From: Penelope pileata
Lineage: Eukaryota; Chordata; Aves; Galliformes; Cracidae
Length of the DNA: 64,000 bases
Direction of reading: 5' to 3'
NCBI GenBank assembly: GCA_013396635.1
Contig: WBMW01005278.1
Location: 1 to 64,000, forward strand
Positions within the stretch are counted from its first letter, which is position 1; the number at the start of each line of letters is the position of its first letter. The notes under the pieces were generated by a model. It was not told the DNA's origin, made no database searches, and worked only from the letters and a program-made list of their open reading frames with translations. Shown piece by piece: positions 48,191 through 59,826 of this stretch. The translations under genes and the position numbers were made by a program.

Positions 48191-49484
48191 CCCTCGCTAC
48201 ACAGCCAGCTCAAGAGGGGCTGGCTCACCTGCCTGGCTCTTGTCCTCCATTTTGCTGTGAGAAAACCCAGAATTAGTGCCTATGTCACATTTTTGGGACT
48301 GGTGCTGTGCTTCTGTTAGTAGAGACGAGCAGCCCTCAGGTCTGTTTGTAATCTAGGTTTTCTATACCATTGTCTTTAATCAAACTAGTGACATATTGGT
48401 TTATTTGTATTAAAAACTCCCATGGGAACCAGGATGTTTTGCACTGTGGAACTTGGCAGAGGGGGAACTCTGCACTGGGATGTGGGGTGTATGGTATCTC
48501 TGTGCTAGAAATGGGTTTGGTGATGGAAAGGGTCAGGAAGAGACCTCAGGCTGCCCCGTACATCTGACATGCCTCCAGTGATAGGCACTCCATAGCCGTT
48601 CTTGTGAAGCTATTTCAGTAGTCTGTTAGGATTGCCGTGTAAAAGTCCTCTTACTAATGCATATTCTTAATTCCTTTCCCGTACTTCACTTAAAGTCCAT
48701 TCACTTAACGAATCTCAGCTGAAATACGTTCCACTTAAAAAAAAAAATTAAATAAAATGCTTCAACATGAAAAATGTTTCCTTGGCTAATTTGCAGTCAG
48801 AGCTCTCTGATGAATTTGACCCGAGTTCAAAACAGCTTCAGTTTCACTAAAACTCGACTCTGTGGTAAATTTACTATTCACAGAAGAGAAACCCCAGATT
48901 TAAATTCATTGACTCCCTTCGGTCGCAGGAATCAGCTGCCTTAATTCCGAATAAATTCAGGAGGAGAAAATACCATCGATGCTGTGGAGCCCAAAGTAAA
49001 CACAGAAGGAAAATAAGGATTATCCTGCATTTATATAATATAATCAAGTTCAAATTTACCTAGGTGTAGAGTAATATAATTGGGGATTTGGGTGAATCCC
49101 ATAGCCAATGGCATCTTTTAGAGATAACCAGTCTTTTTAGAAGTGAGATTAAGTGGGAAGAAAGCCTAGTTATGTTAATTAGAGCTTAAAGAAAAAGGCT
49201 AAGGAATAATTGAATTTAAAAAATAGCCCTCTGCTTAGAGAACACGAACCTGAACAGCTCTGTTACGTGCCTGATCCTCATCTCCTTGCCACCAACATCC
49301 CCACATGTGGCCATGGCTCGAGTCACGGCTCCATGGACTGGGATGGAACCCGTGGGGCTGGGAGGCAGATGCTCTGCTAGCACCTGCAGACGGTGATTTT
49401 ACACACTTATCTATTGCTGATGTCCTCCTGGAAGCCCTTTGGAAAGCTTTTAGCAGGGCATGAGTCCCAGAAGAACCATGTTGT
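48191..49484. other. Unique, partly AT-rich sequence, no gene recognised
   Basis: Positions about 48600-49240 are AT-rich and repeat-free, with 'gagtaatataattggggatt' and 'gttatgttaattagagctta'. They could be a conserved non-coding element, untested. Confidence 0.4.
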
Positions 49485-49580
49485 ATAGAGTTATAGACTC
49501 ATTGAGGTTGGAAAAGCCCTCTCAGATCCCCAAGTCCAACCCCATCCCATCCCACAGTGCCCACTGAGCCATGTCTTCAG
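49485..49580 (-). mobile_element. CR1 LINE 3' end, ~95 bases
   Basis: The inverted tail 'atagagttatagactcattg' is followed by 'aggttggaaaagccctctca', 'gatccccaagtccaacccca' and 'cactgagccatgtcttc'. Beyond about 49580 the match is unclear; 'gggtgtccctcaccctttgt' may be eroded CR1. Confidence 0.93.
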
Positions 49581-51570
49581 TAAGGGTGTCCCTCACCCTT
49601 TGTAGGGGTGGTGGGTGTCCATGGACAAGGACGTTGGGCACCAGCAGCACGGCTGGGCTGCGTGGCAGCTCCAGTGCCATCTGGAGAGGTCAGCAGTGGC
49701 TCTTCTGGGATTGATTGATTTTAAGCTCACAGCTTTGAAAAGTTCTTCCTGTTTTCTCCCTCACCATTTTGTTTCTCATTTCTGCCCGGTGGGCCTGTAG
49801 CCCTGCAGCCCCCTCCCTGCTTCGTGTCTGTTCATTGGCTTTGTGCCTCCTCGAGAGGTTCTTGTGGTTTCTCCGCCGTTGCCTGGACAGGGCCCTCTGC
49901 TTTCCCCATTTAATCTTTTTCATAGCCAGAATTTTGAGGGTGGTTTCTGCTTTGCTAAGTCCTATGTCATCCTATTTTGGAGAGGGATTTTGGCCAGAGG
50001 CTTTGTGTTGGCCCTGACAGTGCTCTGGGTGAGGAGCATCATGTCTTAGGCCACATCGGTGCCCACAGCCACAAGAAGCAGGGACCTGACACCAGGATGG
50101 AGCAGCGTAAAGGAGCAGTGTACTGGATCTGTGACAGGTTACCCGAATTGCATGAGCAAAAGAGAACATTCTCGCTCCCTTAAAGTCTGTTTTACACTTC
50201 AGCAGTTTATAGCCAGAATTCAAAGCATCAGCTTATTCTTTTCTGGGATGTCTTCCCCTCTCTGAAGCTCTCCCTGGCCACGTTTGGCAGCAGCAGGGAG
50301 CCGTGTGCTCAGAGCCTCACCACCCACCTGCCTGATGCCATCCCATCCTCTCCCTGCACGTCCTCGCCCCGCAGCTCTGCAGTGCTTTTGGATCCACGTT
50401 GCTATCCTTGGATCACAAACCCCAGATGGATCAGGGCCCATCTGGTGGTGCGGCACCGTGCAAAGAGGAGAGGAGCACCCTCACCTCCCTGCAACGCACA
50501 TGAGCACGTTTGTAACTTTTTGAGGATGGACACACACCTGCTCATAAGCGTGTGCTTATGAGGACTCACCCTTTTATTACACTCACTTTTATTTAGTTGG
50601 AGCTGAATATACTGCCAAGGATGTTATCAGGATTAGGTGTCATTTGAGGGCAGGATTTGATGCTGTGCATGTATCGTAGTAGAGGCGTGTCTCGGTTTTG
50701 GTGCTTGGAGGGATGCTTGGAACCACACAGCGGTGCGCTCACATCTGCTGATTTTATCATATCTGGACTCCTGGGAGGAAGGTGGAGGATCGGTGGCTTT
50801 CCTCATTTTGGGAACAGAGGAGTCTTCCTGGACAAGCAAACCCTTGGGCTTATTTGAGCAGAAACACAAGTTAACTCCCAAAGAGAACGTTTGCTGGTGC
50901 AGTGAAACGTGGCCATGCTCTCCTTGGCCTCTCTCCAGCCAGCGGCACCCACAGTCCCCGTGTGTGCGGAGCAGCCCCGCATGGCAGCGAGGAGGGGGTG
51001 AAGGGTGTTCCTGTGGGCTTTGATTTTGCTGCTTGCAGCCAAAAGGGAAACATCTGCTTGTGCACTTGTGCTGTGAGTGACACTACGGGTAAAGTGGCTC
51101 CCCTTGTTCCCAAGCAGCCCCCGTGCATGCTGGTTGGTTAAGGACATGATTTCCTGGCTGTTGGCCAGGGATTTCCTGCCTGAATGTTCCCTGGGATGAG
51201 CTGTGTCCTTTGGAGGTGGCCTCTGGGCCTCCAGGAATCATTGCTATTAGCCCGGGTGTATTTATTACAGAAAGAATGTGCTTATGCAGAAACACTTTCA
51301 ATAGTATTAATAATAAAAAAGTAAAAATTTTTTGCAGTTTCTAACCCTTTTCCTGGCATTGTGCTCCCCCTGCTCCTCTGGGTCTGGCCTTGGGGTGTCA
51401 CATCAGGGTCCCCACCAGGGTCCTTTGGGCTGGAACAGGATGTCCATGCTGAAGATTTCTTCTTTCTCACCCCAGGACCAACTCAGGGTCGTTTTCATTT
51501 GTTTGCCAACGTGCTTTGGTAGCTTTTTCTTTCTTCATTAGTCGTCATCTCCACACCACATCCCAATTTA
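49581..51570. other. Unique sequence, no gene recognised
   Basis: No transposon or gene was recognised. It contains the perfect hairpin at 50541-50562. Confidence 0.5.
50541..50562. repeat. Perfect inverted repeat (9-base arms, 4-base loop)
   Basis: The arms 'ctcataagc' (50541-50549) and 'gcttatgag' (50554-50562) are exact reverse complements around 'gtgt'. No known regulatory element or RNA is implied. Confidence 0.95.
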
Positions 51571-51657
51571 TAGAATCATAGAATCGCTACGGTTGGAAAA
51601 GCCCTCTCAGATCACCAAGTCCAACCCCAGCCCATCCCCACCATGCTCACTGAGGCA
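51571..51657 (-). mobile_element. CR1 LINE 3' end, ~87 bases
   Basis: The sequence 'tagaatcatagaatcgctac' is followed by 'ggttggaaaagccctctcag', 'atcaccaagtccaaccccag' and 'caccatgctcactgagg'. It is one of the better preserved short copies of this tail type. Confidence 0.95.
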
Positions 51658-53276
51658 TTTAGTGGTAAATATGTCATTCTACCTGGAGTAATTGCTTGTT
51701 ACCACTGCCTATGTACAGCTACAGTGGTACCATACACAGATAAACAAAAGGAAAACAAATGAGCCCCCGATAGCTGGTCAATTAGAAGAAGTGCTGCTGC
51801 AGCTAAACCAAGAGGAAACTGCAGGCAGGTCAGGAAAAGTTCAGGCAGAGCCTTGCTGAGGCTCTGCAAACCCAGTGCAAAGCTTAGGGCCTGCAGCTGG
51901 CAATGGCAGTGCCCTATTGCAGAGCTGCGCAGCTGCTATGTGACCATTGTTAATGAAACACGGCCAAAGGAGGCGATGCTCAGCTGAGTGCACAACACAA
52001 GTGCATGTGGTTAACAGAAATGATGCATGAAATAGATAAATTAGGGGGTAAAGAACCATCTTTGAGATGACTTTTGCAGTATTTTTTTTTTTTTTTTTCT
52101 CCCAGAACAGTACCTGTGGTGCTTATTTTGCTGGCTCAGAGTGGAGGTGTGTGGCCAGGTAAGCAGCTTCCTTGCTAGTGTGCTATAGATTGCAGTAGAG
52201 CCTTCATATCCGTTTTGTTTGGGTTCCATGGGACTGATGTGCAAACATCCTATTGATAGATGTTGCAAAAGGATGGAAGTGTAGAGGGATGTGCCTCTGT
52301 GTGCATCTGAAGGGTCATAATAAGCAACACCCTAACGTGCTGTGGCTAAGGAAAGCGGGATGCTCGTGGATGCAGAGTTGTGCAAAAATTACAGATTGAA
52401 GGCTCCCTTCTCAACCTCTGCAATGGCCTCACCCCAAAGGCAATTACAATTAAAAAAAAAAAAAAGTTTTGTATTCATTACTGTGGCACGTCATTGGATT
52501 TCTGTTGTTTGATCCATGGCACCAAGCCGAGGAAGAGCTCGATGACAGAGCTCACAGCGCAAGGGAGACAGAGGTGCCGTGGAAGAGAAATAGGAAGGCA
52601 GAACCAGGCTCCTGCTTTTGGGATGAGGCACTCTTTAGTAGCTAAAGGACGGGATTTATCCAGTGAACAGATTCAGAAAGGAGTCCTCTTACGTTGCCTT
52701 TTTAACACTGAGAAGGACGCTGAAAAAGTCAGTAAATCATGAGAAAAAGCATTCTTGATATTTATTCAATACACTTAACATTAAAAGAAACCAGCATGTC
52801 CCTGCAGCACTTAGGAGGTAGATGATATATTTTTCATACATTTTTCCAATGCTTTCAGAAGCAGCTTTCCCACCGGGCTGGAGTTGTCCTTTCCCAGCTC
52901 TATGATTTCCTTTGCTTACAAAGTTCTGCCCCGTGTCTGTCTCCTTCCAGGCAAGAGAGCACAGGAGGTGGTCACATCCCCATCCTGCTTTGTGCTGCAC
53001 CTGGAGAGGAGGAGCCATGTGGTGCCTTGTGCCTGAGCCTCCCCTCCAACAAGCCCAGGTGTAAGGAGAATACTGCAGGTTCGATCTTCGGTGCTTTAAT
53101 TTGGTGTTAAATACACGGGAGCCCTGAGGGTTTGGAAGTGCTGATGGTCAGACTGGGAGGTGGCTTCTGCGAACACGGGACAGGGACCGATCTGGGACCA
53201 AACAGATGTCAGGTGGAAGTCTTGTCTCCTTTTATTCAACAAAGCAGAAGGGAATAATCCAAAACACAGTGTTAAT
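51658..53276. other. Unique sequence, no gene recognised
   Basis: No gene was recognised. Homopolymers of 17 T (52082-52098) and 14 A (52452-52465) are present without an adjoining SINE body or pseudogene that I recognise. Confidence 0.5.
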
Positions 53277-53430
53277 AGAATCGTAGAATTGTAGAAATGT
53301 AGAATCATAGAATGGGTTGGGTTGGGTTGGATTGGGTTGGGTTGGAAGGGCTCTGCCATGGGCTGGGTGCCCTCCACCAGAGCAGGCTGCCCAGGGCCCA
53401 TCCATCCTAGCCTTGAAAACAGCAAGGGAA
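53277..53430 (-). mobile_element. CR1 LINE 3' end with expanded tail and GGGTT repeats
   Basis: The inverted tail carries several diverged 'atagaatc' units ('tagaatcgtagaattgtaga', 'aatgtagaatcatagaatgg'). A GGGTT-repeat stretch (53314-53345) and 'ggaagggctctgccatgggc', 'tgggtgccctccaccagagc' and 'agggcccatccatcctagcc' follow. The usual CR1 has only one or two 'gggttgg' words here; this copy has expanded them. Confidence 0.93.
53314..53345 (+). repeat. GGGTT repeat within CR1, G-quadruplex motif
   Basis: Five GGG tracts and two GG tracts lie in 32 bases, separated by two-base TT spacers plus one longer spacer. This meets the usual G3 N1-7 rule for a G-quadruplex on the plus strand. Confidence 0.93.
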
Positions 53431-53639
53431 GGCTGTGTTACAGCCCTACAGCAGATTTTCTGTCCCTCCAGTGGGTGAGGAGCCCATTTCTGCCCGCACG
53501 AGGGGCTGCGTTGGAGCGGAAACCTCAGCGCTGCGCTTGGAGTTTAGGAAGCCACTTCTGAGCAAATTGGACATCTGGCGTCGATGAGGCTGTGAGTGCT
53601 GTTTGTGAGCCGAGCACATTGCTTCTCCCAAGGGCGGCG

Positions 53640-54180
53640 ATGCATTGTAATTCTTCGCTGTTCATTAAACAGAATATTTTCCCAGTTTAATATCATAATA
53701 GTCATAATTGCTCTGCTCATAAGGACCGAGGTTTACTAAATTCAAATGATGCAACGGATGCAAAACCCACATAAGAGTATTTTATCACTGATACTATAAA
53801 GACTTTCCTATAGCAAACATATTTTTATACTTTGCAAACAGCTTTAGAAGATTAACAGAAAGCATCATAAAAATACTCTTTAAATTAAAGATTGCGTTGA
53901 CTTTAGTGGCTCACCCTTCCCCCATACCACCGTTCCAGCAATAAAAACACGATGATGTTTACATGGTTTCCAAGCCATAAAACACTCATTTTTCATTATT
54001 CCTCCAATCTCATAATGCAGACTTTAGTTTATCTATAACTCAATACGTCTTAACAAAAGGCCTGACATTTAAGTGAACGCTGATAGGAAACAAGCACAGA
54101 AAATGGTTTATATACAAATTAATGAGATTACTGCAAGAAAATTAATTGGAAGTAAAAATGGGATTCATCAGAGGAACATA
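53640..54180. other. AT-rich, repeat-free block (candidate conserved non-coding element)
   Basis: Some 540 bases lack any transposon and contain many ATAAT, TTTAAT and ATAAAA words, for example 'agtttaatatcataatagtc', 'aaatactctttaaattaaag' and 'atacaaattaatgagattac'. CpG sites are few. It is flanked by CR1 on the left side. Regulatory function is inference. Confidence 0.32.
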
Positions 54181-54871
54181 CTGATGGGTTTGTAGCTGAG
54201 GTGCATTTTTTCCATCGGTTTTTCGGAGCATTATGCAGTGCTCCATCACCAAAACTGCTCTGTGTGACACCACTGTCAGCACCAGCCTCACCTCCTGTAA
54301 GGTAACCCAATCCTCTGCCCAAATTACGGCACTGGAGGAGTTTGCTTCTACTTGGAACTGCCACTGACTATTCAAAAATGATCAGAAGCTTCTTCTTGTT
54401 TTAAAGTGGTGGCAAAGCGAGCCTCACAGATTTAAATTGTTCTGAATAGACGTGGCCAGAAACCACAGCAGCAAAATCAGCATACTTCTCCAAGGCAATC
54501 TGCAAAATCCAAAGTGCCGAGGGTAGGTAATGCAATAGAGCAGGGAATAAATATAGTCTGGTCAGCGTTGCATGTGGGAAGGCACTGGGATGCAACTGGT
54601 GCTGATGGCTTGTCTGTGAACCCTTGTTTTAGGGTGTGGTTGACTTTCCCTTTTTTTCCCTATTTATACCCAAACCTCCTGGGTTTTGGTGTGCATTGCA
54701 CCGGAGTCCCTCTCGGTGCTGCACGAATGGATAGTGTCTCACACCCCAACTTTTTGGTCATGGTGAGCTAAGTGTAGGATGCTGGAGTGCGCGGGGCAGT
54801 GCCGCCGTGCTCGGGTTTTGGCTCAGCCTCTTCCTGATGGATCCCTCCCCCTGGCACAGACCAGAGGCACA

Positions 54872-54899
54872 AATAATTACAGCATGGAATAATTACAGC
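54872..54899 (+). repeat. Exact 12-base direct repeat of 'aataattacagc'
   Basis: Two identical copies, at 54872-54883 and 54888-54899, are separated by 'atgg', giving a 16-base period. Each carries a TAATTA core. Confidence 0.95.
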
Positions 54900-55529
54900 T
54901 GTGGCACGCTTCGGTGAACTGGCGACTTGTCACATCTTTCCCTCAGTGGAGGACAGGAACAAGGTGTAGTGGGTTATTTGTCGCTACGCTGGAATTTTAA
55001 TATCCGCGTGGGACATCGCCTGTGGGACGCTGTTCCCCATGGGAAGCGCTGTGTTGTTTCCAACACAACTTTCTTATGGTCTTCATTTGCCAAAATTAAA
55101 ACATTGATCTCCTCGGGAAGCACGAGCCCTCTAACAATGATTGCTCTCAAATCCAGCACCAATACCGGGTAATACCAATACCAATAATATAATTGCCTTA
55201 CCACAGAGGTGATATTGTGTATTGTTAGGCTGGAGGAGGGCAGGGAGTGGGACTAAGCACATCATCCAATCAACCCTGAAGGTGTAATTCAGTATAAATC
55301 ATTTTTTAATCAACAGGAGGATATGTTAAAGCCATTTGCTTGTGGTGTCTGTTTATACGGAGAAAATGCAATGATATTGAAACGGAGTTTATGTCTCTGG
55401 ATTTATGTTTAAATTGTTTTTTTTATTGGCCCACAGTACAATAGGCAAATGAGATATTCTCAAATGAATCTTTGTCATCCGGGATGGCTGTGTGCTTTCT
55501 GTAGATCAACCACCTCAAACAGTGGATTG

Positions 55530-55547
55530 AAAAAAAAAAAAAAAAAA
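55530..55547 (+). repeat. Poly-A run (18)
   Basis: Eighteen A residues follow 'cagtggattg'. The upstream sequence was checked for a processed pseudogene or SINE, and none was recognised. Confidence 0.93.
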
Positions 55548-56355
55548 CCCTGCTCTCTAGCCTTTGTGTTTCTGTACCACATTTTGCCTTTATGTGATGC
55601 TGAGATTTCAGTGGAGGTTTTCAGTGGAGATGTGGGCATGGCAGTGAGGGCTGTGGGGTTGGCTGCTTTGGGTTGTGCTGTTAGCACGAAGTGCAGCCCA
55701 AGCTGGCAGCGATGTCAGCACTGCAGTGGCTTCCAACCTGCAGGAAAGACAACAGCTAAAAACCCGCGACCTGATGCCACGTGAACTGCTTCCTCTGCTC
55801 ATTTCCATGGCTGAGTTATATAGGAAAAAGGAAGCTGTGGCCTTTGATTAAATCCTAAATCCCCCCGATGTTAATGGCAGGAGGCACCGTGCCCTGCCTA
55901 TGCTGCTGGAGACGCGCTGCTGCTTTATTTGCTGAATTTAATGCTGTGCTTAGACCCCATTACCTTAACGGATGGCAAAGAAACAATTTAATCGTCTCCC
56001 GTGCTCTGAGGGTTAGTGGTTTTAATTGCATTTAAGCGGTTCCATGCATTAAAAGTTATGATTTTAATGTAAAGGAAAAAGTGGCGTCTGCAGGAGGGCA
56101 AGTGGAGGGCTGGTACCTGCCTGCAGCCACAGAAACGGTGCTGGAGAGGGAAAGGGTGAATTTGGGCTTTCCTACAGAAACAGGGCTGGTTTGGTGGGCA
56201 GCCTGGTTGCTGCCTAGGGTCATCGTGAGCTCAGAAATGTCACAGATTTTCCCCTTCCTCAATTAAAGACACAATGCAGACATATCTTCTCAAGTGAGGG
56301 TGTGCCAGTGCTAGTGGGAATTTGGCTGTGCTGTGTTAGAGCTCACGTCTGTGGT

Positions 56356-56950
56356 ATCATAGAGCCATAGAATGTTGGGTTGGAAGGGACCTCCCAGCCC
56401 CACCCCTGCCGTGGGCTGGGTGCCCCCAGCTCAGCTGCCCAGGGCCCATCCATGGCCTTGGGCACCTCCAGGGATGGGCACCCACAGCTCTGGGCAGTGC
56501 CAGGCCCTCACTACCCTCTGGGTAAGGAATTTCTTCCTTATATCTAACCCAAATCTCCCCTCCTTCAGTTTAATGCCATTCCCGCTTGCCCTATCACTAT
56601 CTGCCTGTGTATGAAGTCGCTCTCCTGTTTATCAGCTCCCCTCAAGCACTGGAAGGCTGCAGTGAGGTGTCCCCAGAGCCTTCTCCTCTGCAGGCTGCAC
56701 ACCCCCAGCTCTCAGCTGTCTCCATAGCAGAGGTGCTGCAGCCTCTGAGCATCCTCATGACCTCCCCCGCTCCCACAGCCCCACATCCTTCCCATGCTGG
56801 GGGCCCCAGGCCTGGATGTGGTACTGCAGGTGGGGCCTCCCAAGGGCAGAACAGAGGGGACAGTCCCCTCCCTGCTCCACTGCCACCCTTCTGTTGGTGC
56901 AGCCCAGGACACCGTTGGCCTTCCAGCTGTGGTTTGTGAGGGACTGTGGG
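56356..56950 (-). mobile_element. CR1 LINE 3' end, ~595 bases, the longest copy in the window
   Basis: Starting from the inverted tail ('atcatagagccatagaatgt', 'tgggttggaagggacctccc'), the copy runs through 'gggctgggtgcccccagctc' and 'aatttcttccttatatctaa', both in the 3' region. It then enters the late ORF2 region: 'gaggtgtccccagagccttc', 'ggatgtggtactgcaggtgg' and 'ggtgcagcccaggacaccgt'. It covers the late RT part and the complete 3' untranslated region. The reading frame is broken, with no long CR1-like translation. Similarity ends near 56950; what follows to about 57060 is uncertain. Confidence 0.96.
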
Positions 56951-58858
56951 ACATAAGAGGGACCCTGGGGCAGGGTGCCCAGCTCTGCCTGTCTTCACTT
57001 CCCCATCTCCTGGGGAAACGTCCCCCTCAACTTCTCTGCCCCTTGGTCTCAGCAACATTTCTCCTGCCTCAAGGTTTCTCTTGCTGAGAATTGGGGTGGG
57101 TGGCTGAGTCCTCAGGGCAAAAACCCTCTGCCTCAACCCCATGGCTGGCTGAGCGGGCAGAACTGCCTTGTCAGTTAATTAGCCCCGATAACCCTTTGGT
57201 TTTTCTTATCATCTGCTTCGAGGACGGAAGAATTCTCCTTGCTCACTCTGCAGGTTTTGCACTCTCAGTAATTTAAAGGGTGAAGAGATGCCGTGCTGTT
57301 AGAGCTCCTGCCCATCCCTCATCCTGGGAGCTGCACCTCCCCGCGACCGCTCACCTAACAGATGGATGCACCGCGCTGCTGTTGGACTCTTTGGAAAATT
57401 ACTGAAGATTTTCAATTATACATGCTTCTTTCCCAAAGTTCAAAATGATATGTGCATGCATTATGGACTGAAATTAATATTTGAGCTATTAATTGGAGAT
57501 TGCACTTGGCAGCAAGTTATTTTTTGTGGTGCAATGCTCATGTATCCAGAGCTAATATGATGACTGCATTTTTAGCAGCTTATAAATAAATAAAAATAAA
57601 TGAAATTCTTGGAGATCTGCTCACGCCGAGCTATCAGAATGAATCAGGTTGGTTACAGGGACGTTTGCTGTGTGGCACTGCCCTTTGCCTGGTGCCTCTC
57701 TGTGCTGTCCCTGGATGCAGGAGGGAAACCTTCAGTGCTTTCCAGGTGTCCTGAACTGTTCTGTGCACTTAATTCCTTTCCCGTGTTTGTGCATTATCCA
57801 GCAGCTCCTGCTGGTTTTGTGCTTTCACAGTTCCCTGCAAGGAGCAGTTCTGTGCCTCTACCAAAAGAGCAGCTTTCTTGCAAGAGGGTCGTTCTGTGTG
57901 TTTACAATTAATCCGGACTCTGCTAATTTGCAAAGCAGTGTTTTAAAGATTTATCACAGAAACTGAGCTCTGTACGTGGGGATAAACCCTCTTTCACCTG
58001 TGAATTACCTGCGGATATTTTAAGTGATGGGTGGGGTCATTGTGTGAATGGTGATCTCAGCCTTCAAAAAGTGGTTGGGGGAAAATCCTTTGTGTTCAGA
58101 TACTTCCTAACTCATCTGCATTTCTGATTGCAGTTTGGTGTTTGCAAACGCTGCTTTCCCATCAAACGCAAATAATTGCATCGTACAGAAGACATAGGAA
58201 ATACACTTTTCATTGCAAGAATATTAGCAGGGAAATCTGGCTGGCAGCTTTGATAAATGCTCTGAATTATGTCCTCTGAAACGCTTTTTTATAAGCAAAG
58301 TGTGGCAGCAACCGAAAACATTGATTATTTATTATTTGTTGTTCAGCAATGTATCTCTAACTTCCCCATCAATGTCCTCTTATCAGTGTGGTTTCTACAT
58401 GGTGACCCACATAGCGTCTAAACTGTTTATTCATAACGTTACATAAACGATAAGCGCTTTAATGTGCATATTACTGCGTTAGGGAATGAGCAAGAAATAG
58501 GCTTAATTTGTCAAAACCTCATCATTCCTTCCTGGGACCTTTCAATGTCCCTGCTGAGCCTGTGGTTAAGGGACTGAGTTCTATGAGCTCTGTCTGTGTC
58601 GTGGTGCAGCCCTTGTCCCCTCGTGCCTGGCCTGCCCTTGGGTCTGGGATGCTGGGAGCAGCCTGCCCGTGGTCTCTGTGCCTCCCTAAATGATTTATTC
58701 ATTGTGCAACCAGGATGCATCCACGAGAGAGGCAAAATTCAACTCACAGGAGCAGTTCTATTAGCAAGTGTCAAGATGTCCACATGTCAACTGTGTTTTA
58801 GGAAGACAAAGTTCTGTGGCTGGTTGTGTCACTCATAAAGGCTGCTGAAATCAAAGGG
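56951..58858. other. Unique sequence with AT-rich blocks, no gene recognised
   Basis: AT-rich repeat-free parts lie at 57390-57620 (including an AATAAA cluster at 57584-57600) and 58090-58520. No coding sequence is recognised next to the poly(A)-signal words. Confidence 0.45.
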
Positions 58859-59030
58859 AAAACTTCTCTGAAAGAATGGTCAGGCAGTGGCACAGCTGCC
58901 CTGGGAGGTGGTAGGGTCACCGTCCCTGGAGGTGCTCATGAACCGTGGAGATGTGGCACTGGGGGACATGGCTCAGTGGTTGGACTTGATGGCCCTAGAA
59001 GTCTTTTCCAACCTTAGTGATTCTGTGATC
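58859..59030 (+). mobile_element. CR1 LINE 3' end, ~170 bases
   Basis: The sequence reads 'aaaacttctctgaaagaatg', 'gtcaggcagtggcacagctg', 'ccgtggagatgtggcactgg', 'gacatggctcagtggttgga' and 'agtcttttccaaccttagtg', then 'attctgtgat'. It is the plus-strand form of the 'cactgagccatgtcc' tail type. Confidence 0.95.
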
Positions 59031-59444
59031 TGGATCCTTCACTCTGCCTTTTCTGCCCTGGCTCCCATAAAGTGCTCTCAAATTCCTGCTACTTTTGATC
59101 CAAGTAGGTTTTACAGTAGCTGATTTATAAACAAACAGAGGCATCTCCAGGGCTGTCAGAACATACAAACGATCGACTTTCCTTTTATTTTTTAATCCAA
59201 TGTATCGATGACAGTTGTCTCCAATGTCTCAGTGACAACATCTGCTTCAGCCACCTTGTCCACTCATGGGAGGGAGCTCATTTCTTAAACGAAAATGTCA
59301 GCAACTGTGTTCTGAACAGTGCAGGTGGCATTGCTGCATGCTGCGTGCTGAGCACTTTCACTATAGAGGAGAAAGGTGTGTGTATTTTGCATCTCCAAAT
59401 TTTTTCACTTCTCGTTTTTTTGTTCATTATTCAAGGCATTATGA
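59031..59444. other. Unique sequence between two CR1 copies
   Basis: No feature was recognised. Confidence 0.6.
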
Positions 59445-59774
59445 AACAGGAGAGACCTCATGGCTCTCTCCAGCCCCTGGCAGGAGGTTGTGGTGAGGGG
59501 GGGCCTCTGCTCCCAGGAGCAGCGATGGGACAGGAGGGGATGGGCTCACGCTGTGCCAGGGCAGGGTCAGGCTGGGCACTGGGGAACATTCCTTCTGCAC
59601 AGAGCGGTCAGGCACTGGCACAGCTGCCAGGGAGTGGGGCAGTCCCCGTCCCTGGGGGTGTTCCAGCCCCGTGGGGATGTGGCACTGGGGACATGGCTCA
59701 GTGGCATGGTGGGGTTGGGCTGGGGGATCTGAGAGGGCTTCTCCAACCTTAAGGACTTTGTGATACTATGATTT
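59445..59774 (+). mobile_element. CR1 LINE 3' end, ~330 bases
   Basis: The copy starts at 'aaacaggagagacctcatgg' and 'ctggcaggaggttgtggtga'. It continues through 'gatgggacaggaggggatgg', 'gagcggtcaggcactggcac', 'ccagccccgtggggatgtgg' and 'gacatggctcagtggcatgg', and ends in 'cttctccaaccttaaggact' and 'ttgtgatactatgatt'. The parts are in the right order from late ORF2 to terminus. It lies 415 bases downstream of a same-strand copy of the same type. Confidence 0.95.
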
Positions 59775-59826
59775 CAGGATATACCTGGAGGAATCAAAGC
59801 ACAATTACAGAAAGCAGAACAAAGCA

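Larger units (their letters stand above)
53431..56355. other. Unique sequence with AT-rich blocks, no gene recognised
   Basis: The AT-rich block at 53640-54180 and the direct repeat at 54872-54899 are listed separately. An 18-base A run lies at 55530-55547. A short 'aataccaat'-type repeat lies at about 55160-55190. No exon was recognised. Confidence 0.45.

Noticed and set aside
55530..55547. Poly-A run as the tail of a processed pseudogene
   Set aside because: Upstream sequence gives no recognisable protein or transcript on the plus strand, and no target duplication is visible.
56642..57142. 166-codon minus-strand frame
   Set aside because: Most of it covers a CR1 copy in a frame that does not match the CR1 protein.
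57584..57600. AATAAA cluster as a transcript 3' end
   Set aside because: The sequence is simply AT-rich, and no coding sequence or downstream GU-rich element context supports a terminus.
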